Source: Caryophanales bacterium UBA5026
Lineage (GTDB): Bacteria; Bacillota_I; Bacilli_A; RF39; UBA660
Assembly: GCA_002416285.1 (NCBI GenBank)
Contig: DICM01000004.1
Coordinates: forward strand, 1 to 26,638
Reading direction: 5' to 3'
Length of the DNA stretch: 26,638 nucleotides
Shown here in pieces: positions 15,859 to 22,586 of the stretch. Position 1 is the stretch's first letter. Each line of letters starts with the position of its first letter. Below the pieces are notes generated by a model. It searched no databases. It was given only the letters and a program-made list of their open reading frames with translations, and was not told the origin of the DNA. The position numbers and the translations under genes were made by a program.

Positions 15859-16728
15859 ATGGATAATAAATTTAATAATATGATTAATCAATTTTTAGAA
15901 AATGTTGATGTAAAAGATGAAAGAGAATTAAATGAGAAATTACAAGAATTTATCGCTAAATATAATGCCGGAAAAATCGATTATGAAAATACTTTATTGG
16001 ATGAAGCGTATGAATTGTTAGAAGAAGCAGAAAACGCAAAAACTAAAAAACAAGCACTTAAATTAGCTAAGGAAGCATATAATATTTCTTCTGATTGTTT
16101 AGATGCCATTCTATTTCAGGTTAAATTAGAAGATCATCCATTAAAAAGAGACAAATTATTAAGCGAAGGATTAGAGTTTGAAAAGAAGAGACTAACTGAT
16201 AAAAAATACTTTAATAAAGAAAATGCTGGACATTTTTATGGTATTTTTGAAACCAGGCCATATATTAGGGGATTGTATTTAAAAGCTAATTATTTAATAC
16301 TTGATGGAAAATTCAAACAGGCTATAGATGTCTGTAAAGAGATATTAAGACTTAATAACAATGATAACATCGGTGCAAGATATTTATTAATGGCAATCTA
16401 TGCTTACTTAGAAGAAGAACAATTAATGCTTAATTTATACAAAAAATATCCAGCAGAGGACTTAGAAATGTTATTTCCGTTATTTATATTATATTATAAA
16501 TTAGGAAATGATAAAAAAGCTATAGACTGTTTAAAAAGAATCAGCAATGCCAATCCAGATTTTATTAAATATTTTAAAGGTACAATGAAATTAAATAAGA
16601 ATATTCCCGATAGTCATTATTGTAAAGGTGATGCATCAGAAGTGATAATGTATTTTAAAGAATATGATTTTCTCGTAGATACAATACCCGCTATAGATTA
16701 TTATATATTGGAAAATAGTAAAAAATAA
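15859..16728 (+). CDS. Tetratricopeptide-like helical repeat protein
   Basis: This 289-aa cytoplasmic protein is almost entirely helical and very rich in Lys, Glu and Leu. Several helix pairs resemble TPRs: LLDEAYELLEEAENAKTKKQ and ALKLAKEAYNISSDCLDAI, then a region at GLYLKANYLILDGKFKQAID, and NDKKAIDCLKRISNANPDF near the end. Such proteins are scaffolds for protein contacts, and no enzymatic motif is seen. It has no signal peptide. It stands alone, without an obvious partner, and is followed by a NUDIX remnant. TPR character is likely; the biological role is unknown. Confidence 0.72.
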   Translation: MDNKFNNMINQFLENVDVKDERELNEKLQEFIAKYNAGKIDYENTLLDEAYELLEEAENAKTKKQALKLAKEAYNISSDCLDAILFQVKLEDHPLKRDKLLSEGLEFEKKRLTDKKYFNKENAGHFYGIFETRPYIRGLYLKANYLILDGKFKQAIDVCKEILRLNNNDNIGARYLLMAIYAYLEEEQLMLNLYKKYPAEDLEMLFPLFILYYKLGNDKKAIDCLKRISNANPDFIKYFKGTMKLNKNIPDSHYCKGDASEVIMYFKEYDFLVDTIPAIDYYILENSKK

Positions 16729-16793
16729 AAAAACGTATTTTAACCATCCGTTAAGTGAAACAATATAAATCAATACTTTTATTATTGAATTAA

Positions 16794-17030
16794 TCTCATC
16801 CTATTATTAATGTTGTAAAAGAATTTATATGGGGAGAAAATATTTATTTAATTCAGGAACATTGTTTTGGAATTGATGCTTCTAACGAAACTATAACTTT
16901 ATCTCATGAACATACAAAAATGGAATGGGTGCCTTATGAGGAAGCTATAAAAAAATTAACTTGGGATAGCAATAAAAATGCGCTTTGGGAGTTAAATTGG
17001 AAATTAAAAAATCATAAAGTAGATATTTGA
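16794..17030 (+). pseudogene. C-terminal remnant of a NUDIX hydrolase
   Basis: The open frame from just after a TAA (16791-16793) to the TGA at 17028-17030 gives 78 residues without a good start codon or ribosome site. It reads FIWGENIYLIQEHCFGID, then TITLSHEHTKMEWVPYEEA and LTWDSNKNALWELNWKL. The His-Glu-His then Trp-Val-Pro-Tyr-Glu-Glu-Ala pattern and the C-terminal helix are those of dATP-pyrophosphatase-like NUDIX proteins. The half that should hold the NUDIX box is missing, and I could not find it in the other frames of 16729-16793. It therefore looks like a truncated, dead gene. It occupies most of the 397-base gap between the TPR gene and ppdK. Confidence 0.7.
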
Positions 17031-17091
17031 TATCGATTTTATAAAATTTTGTCATATGTTTTCAAAGACTCTTTTTTTTTCTATTGAATAT

Positions 17092-17100
17092 TGTTATAAT
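17092..17100 (+). promoter_or_regulatory. Extended -10 promoter of ppdK
   Basis: TGT-TATAAT (17092-17100) is a consensus extended -10. The position of a -35 is occupied by a T run, so it must depend on the extended element. Transcription would begin near 17107, just before the AAGGGAGG ribosome site. Confidence 0.7.
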
Positions 17101-17125
17101 AGAGATAATAAAGGGAGGCTACAAT

Positions 17126-19735
17126 GTGAAACAATATGTATATTTATTTCGCGAAGGAAATAAAGACATGAAGGAAATTTTAGGAGGAAAAGGCGCTAAT
17201 TTGGCAGAGATGACACAAATTGGATTACCAGTTCCACAGGGATTTATCATTTCAACAGAGGCTTGTAATGAGTATTATCATGATAATGAATTTATCAACA
17301 CCGATATTGAAGCTCAAATATTTGAGAAACTAGAACAATTAGAATCAATGACAGGAAAGAAATTAGGAGACCCTGAAAATCCACTTTTACTATCTGTCAG
17401 GAGTGGTGCGAGAGTTAGTATGCCAGGAATGATGGATACAATTCTCAACTTAGGACTCAATGATGAGGTTGCCTCTAATTTTGCTAAAATTACGGATAAC
17501 CCACGATTTGTTTATGATTCTTATCGTAGACTCATCAGTATGTTTGCTGATGTTGTAAGGGGATATGATCGTAGTAAATTTGAGGAAACTTTAACTAATT
17601 TAAAAAAAGAAAGAAAGGTTTCTTCTGATTTAGAGTTAGATGCAGCAGATTATCAAGAATTAGTTGAACGATATAAAAAGCTTTATTTAGAGCTCGATGG
17701 TAATGAATTTCCAACTGATCCAAAATCACAATTATTAGAAGCTGTGGGTGCGGTTTTCCGTTCATGGAACACAGAACGAGCAGAAGTTTATAGAAGTCTA
17801 CACAATATTCCTTCTACATGGGGAACAGCGGTTAATGTACAAGAGATGGTTTATGGAAACCGTGGCGAAAATTCAGGAACAGGAGTTGCATTTACACGTA
17901 ATCCAGCAACTGGTGAGAAAATGCTATATGGTGAATATTTGATAAATGCTCAAGGTGAGGATGTTGTAGCAGGTATTAGAACACCTGAGAGTATTGATAA
18001 ATTAAAAGAAGATATGCCTGAAGTTTATGAACAATTTCTAAAGAATGCTGAATTATTAGAAACGCACTATAAAGATATGCAGGATATGGAGTTTACCATT
18101 GAAAATGGAACACTATACATGTTGCAAACTAGAAATGGTAAAAGAACAGCTGCTGCTTCTTTAAAAATTGCACTCGACATGATTAAAGAGGGGTTAATTA
18201 CCGAAAAAGAAGGAATTCTTCGAGTTAATCCAAATGAACTAGATCAATTATTACACCCATCATTTGATCCTGAAGTGTTAGAAAGTGCTACTATCATTAC
18301 GAAAGGCTTAGCAGCTTCACCAGGAGCAGGAAGTGGAAAAATCTATTTTACTGCTGAGGATGCAGCAGAAGCTCATAAAAATGGAGAAGCCGTAATATTA
18401 GTTCGTGAAGAAACTTCACCAGAAGACATCATCGGAATGAATGTTTCAGAAGCAATCGTAACAGTGCATGGGGGAATGACCTCACATGCTGCAGTAGTAG
18501 CTCGTGGAATGGGAAAATGTTGTGTTAGTGGTTGTAGTGATTTAACAATTAATGTTCATGAAAAAACCATGAAAGCAGTTTCTGGTAAAGTTTATCATGA
18601 GGGAGATTTTATATCAGTAGATGGTACAGCAGGTGCCGTTTATGATGGACAGATTGATACCATTCCGGCAAAAATGAGTAATGACTTTGAAGAATTTATG
18701 GATCGAGCTGATCAGTATCGAAAACTCGGAGTAAAAGTAAATGCTGATACGGTAAAGGATGCTGAAGTGGCACTTTCCTTAGGTGCAGAAGGAATTGGTT
18801 TATGTAGAACTGAGCACATGTTCTTCGCACCAGAGAGAATCTTCTATATGAGAGCAATGATTTTGGCTGAGACGAAAGATCAAAGAATAAAAGCTCTTGA
18901 AAGCTTACTTAAATTTCAACGTGAGGACTTTATAGGACTGTTTCGAGTAATGACAGGAAGAACTGTGACAATTCGTTATTTAGATCCACCTTTACATGAG
19001 TTTTTACCTAAGACAGAAGATGAATTAATTGCTTTAGCTGATGAACTAGATATGACGTTCGAGGAACTATACAACCGAGTAGTAGCTCTTAGAGAATTAA
19101 ATCCAATGATGGGTCATCGCGGATGTAGATTGGATGTAACTTATCCAGAAATTGCAATTATGCAAACGAAAGCAATTATGGAGGCTGCTGCGATTGTCGC
19201 AAAAGATGGATTCTCTGTATCACTAGAATTAATGATACCTTTAATTACAGATATTAAAGAGCTCTCTTATGTGAAACAGATTATCATAAATACAATCGAG
19301 AAATTAGATACAAAATCTATTTCTTATAAGATTGGTACTATGATGGAAACACCAAGAGCATGTTTACTTGCTGATGAAATTGCGAAAGAAGCGGAATTCT
19401 TCAGTTTTGGAACTAATGATTTAACGCAACTTAGCTATGGCTTTTCTAGGGATGATGCATCAAAATTTTTAAATGATTATTATCGTATGAACATATTTGA
19501 ACAAGATCCTTTCAAACAAATCGATGAAAATGGTGTTGGACTACTTATGGACTATGCTGTTCATATGGGTAAGAAAATTCGTCCAAATATGAGTGTTGGA
19601 ATTTGTGGTGAACATGGAGGGGATCCAGCGAGCATTGCTTTCTGTGATCAAATCGGACTTACTTATGTTTCTTGTTCACCTTATCGTGTTCCAACAGCTC
19701 GTTTAGCAGCTGCTCAAGCTAGAATTAAAGAATAA
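17126..19735 (+). CDS. ppdK: Pyruvate, phosphate dikinase
   Basis: This 869-aa enzyme interconverts pyruvate, ATP and phosphate with phosphoenolpyruvate, AMP and pyrophosphate. In anaerobes it often runs in glycolysis in place of, or beside, pyruvate kinase. The N-terminal ATP-grasp domain opens with GGKGANLAEMT. The swivelling phospho-histidine domain has H454 in GGMTSHAAVVARG. The C-terminal TIM barrel ends with C827 in GICGEHGGDP. The size is normal for the bacterial enzyme. The start is GTG 17126, read VKQYVYLFREGNKDM, after AAGGGAGG (17111-17118). An ATG two bases earlier is followed at once by TGA. The regulatory kinase PDRP is not adjacent. Confidence 0.96.
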   Translation: MKQYVYLFREGNKDMKEILGGKGANLAEMTQIGLPVPQGFIISTEACNEYYHDNEFINTDIEAQIFEKLEQLESMTGKKLGDPENPLLLSVRSGARVSMPGMMDTILNLGLNDEVASNFAKITDNPRFVYDSYRRLISMFADVVRGYDRSKFEETLTNLKKERKVSSDLELDAADYQELVERYKKLYLELDGNEFPTDPKSQLLEAVGAVFRSWNTERAEVYRSLHNIPSTWGTAVNVQEMVYGNRGENSGTGVAFTRNPATGEKMLYGEYLINAQGEDVVAGIRTPESIDKLKEDMPEVYEQFLKNAELLETHYKDMQDMEFTIENGTLYMLQTRNGKRTAAASLKIALDMIKEGLITEKEGILRVNPNELDQLLHPSFDPEVLESATIITKGLAASPGAGSGKIYFTAEDAAEAHKNGEAVILVREETSPEDIIGMNVSEAIVTVHGGMTSHAAVVARGMGKCCVSGCSDLTINVHEKTMKAVSGKVYHEGDFISVDGTAGAVYDGQIDTIPAKMSNDFEEFMDRADQYRKLGVKVNADTVKDAEVALSLGAEGIGLCRTEHMFFAPERIFYMRAMILAETKDQRIKALESLLKFQREDFIGLFRVMTGRTVTIRYLDPPLHEFLPKTEDELIALADELDMTFEELYNRVVALRELNPMMGHRGCRLDVTYPEIAIMQTKAIMEAAAIVAKDGFSVSLELMIPLITDIKELSYVKQIIINTIEKLDTKSISYKIGTMMETPRACLLADEIAKEAEFFSFGTNDLTQLSYGFSRDDASKFLNDYYRMNIFEQDPFKQIDENGVGLLMDYAVHMGKKIRPNMSVGICGEHGGDPASIAFCDQIGLTYVSCSPYRVPTARLAAAQARIKE

Positions 19736-19751
19736 ATTTGACGAACTTTGC

Positions 19752-19781
19752 GAAAAGGATTGCTTAATCCTTTTCTTTTTC
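19752..19781 (+). terminator. Terminator after ppdK
   Basis: A perfect 10-bp stem (GAAAAGGATT at 19752-19761 with AATCCTTTTC at 19766-19775) carries a GCTT loop and is followed by T-rich sequence. Confidence 0.87.
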
Positions 19782-19803
19782 TTATAATGAATATGGTGAT
19801 AAT

Positions 19804-20703
19804 ATGAAAATAGTTTGTGTGGGACATGCTGCATACGATATTACTATGTTAGTAGAGAAATTTATAGAAGAAAATGAAAAAATAACCGTTATGGAACGCT
19901 TAGAATGTGGTGGTGGACAAGCGAGCAATACAGCTTATTTGCTTGGAAAATGGGGAATGGCTCCTTCTTTTGTCGGCATGATTGGAAGAGATTTCTATGG
20001 GAAACAAATCCGCGATGAATTTAGAAGTGTCAATGTGGAAATTAAAAACTTGGAGATTCAATCGGAGTATGTGACACCATCTAGCATTATTTTGGTAAAC
20101 AAGCAAAATGGCAGTAGAACGGTTTTAAAAAGTGAATCAGAACCGATAGCGCATGCACCAGTTACGTTGCTAGAACAACCAGATATTCTTTTCTTTGACG
20201 GAGAGGAATTGGATGCTTCTATTAGTTTGTTAGACCAATATCCAACTGCTGTAATGGTTTTAAATGCTGGTAAAAAGTCAGCCGGAGTATTAGAACTATT
20301 AACACGTGCAAATTATGTAATTGCTTCATCATCCTTTGCAGAAGCTATGACTGGATTAAAATTTGAAAGAGGTAATTCGAAAAACTATTATCAACTTTAT
20401 CAAGGTGTTAAGAAAAAGATAAAAGGTAAATTGATCATCACTCTTGGAGAAGATGGTTGTATCTATGAAGTAGAACACGAAATGAAACTTATGCCAGCCA
20501 TCGATATTGAAGCGGTTGATACAACTGGTGCTGGAGATGTTTTTGCTGGAGCATTTCTCTATGGACTTGCAAATAATATGTCATATGAAGAAACAATTAA
20601 ATTTGCAAATATCGCAGCAGGATTTTCTGTATCAAAACTAGGAACACGTAATTCGATGATTGGAATGGATGAACTACAAAAATTATATGAACAATCTAAG
20701 TAG
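19804..20703 (+). CDS. PfkB family carbohydrate kinase
   Basis: This 299-aa ribokinase-fold enzyme phosphorylates a sugar or nucleoside. The first PfkB signature region is GGGQASNTAYLLGKWG (about residues 37-52). The second is DTTGAGDVFAGAFLYG, with catalytic base D245 and the GAGD anion hole. FVGMIGRDFYGKQIRDEF is the usual lid-side helix. The substrate cannot be read from sequence: ribokinase, 2-keto-3-deoxygluconate kinase and others share these motifs. It follows the ppdK terminator by about 25 bases. Its 3' end overlaps the Smr gene. Confidence 0.92.
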   Translation: MKIVCVGHAAYDITMLVEKFIEENEKITVMERLECGGGQASNTAYLLGKWGMAPSFVGMIGRDFYGKQIRDEFRSVNVEIKNLEIQSEYVTPSSIILVNKQNGSRTVLKSESEPIAHAPVTLLEQPDILFFDGEELDASISLLDQYPTAVMVLNAGKKSAGVLELLTRANYVIASSSFAEAMTGLKFERGNSKNYYQLYQGVKKKIKGKLIITLGEDGCIYEVEHEMKLMPAIDIEAVDTTGAGDVFAGAFLYGLANNMSYEETIKFANIAAGFSVSKLGTRNSMIGMDELQKLYEQSK

Positions 20704-20953
20704 TATTTTAAATTCGAATCTTCCCACACTAGATCTACATGGTGCTGATAGAGAAACTGCCAGAGTTATGATAAATGATTTTATTAGGGACAATGTGAAA
20801 CTAAAACAGGACACATTCTTAATTGTCCACGGTATTGGTAGTGGTATCTTAAAAGCAGCAACCTTTGACACTTTAAGAAAAAATCGTCAAGTTATGGAGT
20901 TTGGAATTCATTATTTTAATTCAGGCTGTACTATTGTACGAATTAAAATATGA
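20687..20953 (+). CDS. Stand-alone Smr domain protein
   Basis: This protein of about 88 residues consists almost entirely of a Smr domain, the nuclease-like module found at the end of MutS2. It has the TLDLHG motif (14-19) and the VHGIGSGIL loop. Stand-alone Smr proteins are linked to DNA nicking or to rescue of collided ribosomes in related families; the role here is not known. The start is uncertain. ATG 20687 gives the smallest overlap with the kinase gene, while ATG 20669 and TTG 20660 are in frame. None has a good ribosome site, so coupling to the kinase gene is likely. Confidence 0.85.
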   Translation: MNNLSSILNSNLPTLDLHGADRETARVMINDFIRDNVKLKQDTFLIVHGIGSGILKAATFDTLRKNRQVMEFGIHYFNSGCTIVRIKI

Positions 20954-20966
20954 CTTACTACATAAA

Positions 20967-20996
20967 TTGACTTTTTTTTGCGTACAATGTTATAAT
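20967..20996 (+). promoter_or_regulatory. Distal promoter P1 of the surface-protein operon
   Basis: TTGACT (20967-20972), an 18-base spacer, then TATAAT (20991-20996) with TGT as extended -10. It would give a leader of about 110 bases. Confidence 0.72.
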
Positions 20997-21049
20997 TTAT
21001 ATATAGTTTTATTTATTTTTCAATGTTGGAATATTTTGGTTTCAAAATG

Positions 21050-21078
21050 TTGACAAATTCTGACTAACATGTTAGGAT
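21050..21078 (+). promoter_or_regulatory. Proximal promoter P2 of the surface-protein operon
   Basis: A perfect TTGACA (21050-21055), a 17-base spacer and TAGGAT (21073-21078), again with TGT as extended -10. It gives a leader of about 30 bases. A GTGGGGGGATT ribosome site precedes ATG 21114. Confidence 0.8.
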
Positions 21079-21113
21079 AATAATTAAAATTTTTAAGTGG
21101 GGGGATTATATTT

Positions 21114-22571
21114 ATGTATAATGATAATGAAGGACGTTTCTCAATAAGAAATGTCGTATTTCAATTTTTATTTGTAGCTTTATTTATCTTCATTTTGATT
21201 TGGCTTTTTCCATTGAAAAGTGATATTCAAAAATGGACTACAAACAGTGGTAATTCATCGAATTCCATTGTTGATTTATCTATGTTTTACGACCAGATAT
21301 TCAATAATAATGTAATTGCGATGAAAGATGCTGCTAAGAGCTACTATACAGATGAGCGTTTACCAAAGAACGTTGGCGACAAAGTTTCAATGACGTTATC
21401 TGAAATGCTTGAAGCAAAAATTATTTTACCTTTTGTTGATAGTAAAGGTAAAACTTGTGATTTAATGGATTCTTATGTAGAAGTAACGAAAGAATCAAAT
21501 GAATATGTTTTAAAAGTAAATTTAAAATGTAGTGAACAAGAGAATTATTTACTTGTGTATATGGGATGTTATACTTATTGTACAACACCAATTTGTGAGA
21601 AAAATCAAACAGACGTAAAAAAACCAGTTATTTATGATTCAAAAACAAAAACAGAAGTAAAAGAAGTAGCGAAAAAAGTTATTAATAATATCACTAATAT
21701 TACAAATAACATTACAAATGTCACAAACAATATTACCAATAATAATACAACAAACAACAATACAACCAACAATAATGTTGATATTGATATCAATATCACA
21801 GATGGTGGAAAAATTCCACCGAAAGACCCGGATCCAGAACCTGAAAAAGAATACGAATATGAATATATTAAAGAAACAGAAGGGTCTTATACAGACTGGT
21901 CTGAATGGTCAGCTTGGGCTTTGACTTATCCAACACCAAGTAAAACAGTAGATGTTAAATATCAAAAAATTAAACGTACTATTTTGACTGGTTATAATGT
22001 AACAACGTACAAGGATACTTCTAAACCAATATGGGATACTCGTGAAGTAGCGATTGGAACAACGAATGAAGAAGTTTGTTCAAAATATGAAGCAACAACA
22101 ACAACTAGTACTACAGTAGGTTCAATTTCTTATGGATCTTGGTACGATGCTGGATATGTGGCAACTAATAAAACACTTTATAGAACTGATGTACTTGATT
22201 ATGAAATTATTGATGGAGCAGAACGTAGTATTATTTGTTCAACTCAATGTTCTAGTGGTGATTTAACACTTTATAAAATAAAGAGACGTAACGTTGTTAG
22301 TACTGGTGGAGGATCTTCAAGTTCTACTTCTTACAAGTGCGCTGAAAAGAAAACTGTAACAAAATTGATTTTAGCACAAAAAAATGTAGTAGTTGGATTT
22401 GAAACCTATGAAAAGAGAGAACCAGTTTATCGTTATGAATATGAGACACAATACAGCTATCGTACAAGAAAATTTAATCCAGGTAATTCTAAAGTTGTTT
22501 GGAGTTATTACAACAACAAAACACTTTTAGATCAAGGTTATAGTTATACTGGAAACAGACGTGAAAAATAG
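21114..22571 (+). CDS. Membrane-anchored surface protein of unknown function
   Basis: This 485-aa protein has a basic N-terminus and one strong membrane helix (about residues 14-34, VVFQFLFVALFIFILIWLF). The rest probably lies outside the cell. Residues about 58-160 form a Cys-containing domain (FYDQIFNNNVIAMKDAAKSY, later YMGCYTYCTTPIC) that recalls the globular part of pilin-like proteins. A low-complexity Asn/Thr linker follows (DNA 21681-21780), then a Pro/Glu hinge. Next is DWSEWSAW, a thrombospondin-1-like Trp cluster, followed by Tyr/Thr/Lys-rich sequence with spaced cysteines. No catalytic motif is seen. It is six bases before the next large surface gene and shares its promoters. Surface location is well supported; the function is unknown. 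Confidence 0.82.
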   Translation: MYNDNEGRFSIRNVVFQFLFVALFIFILIWLFPLKSDIQKWTTNSGNSSNSIVDLSMFYDQIFNNNVIAMKDAAKSYYTDERLPKNVGDKVSMTLSEMLEAKIILPFVDSKGKTCDLMDSYVEVTKESNEYVLKVNLKCSEQENYLLVYMGCYTYCTTPICEKNQTDVKKPVIYDSKTKTEVKEVAKKVINNITNITNNITNVTNNITNNNTTNNNTTNNNVDIDINITDGGKIPPKDPDPEPEKEYEYEYIKETEGSYTDWSEWSAWALTYPTPSKTVDVKYQKIKRTILTGYNVTTYKDTSKPIWDTREVAIGTTNEEVCSKYEATTTTSTTVGSISYGSWYDAGYVATNKTLYRTDVLDYEIIDGAERSIICSTQCSSGDLTLYKIKRRNVVSTGGGSSSSTSYKCAEKKTVTKLILAQKNVVVGFETYEKREPVYRYEYETQYSYRTRKFNPGNSKVVWSYYNNKTLLDQGYSYTGNRREK

Positions 22572-22586
22572 AAAGGAGTGAGAACT

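Noticed and set aside
21681..21780. Repetitive AAT/ACA tract considered as a CRISPR or satellite repeat
   Set aside because: It is in frame, has no constant-length spacers and is explained by a low-complexity Asn/Thr linker.
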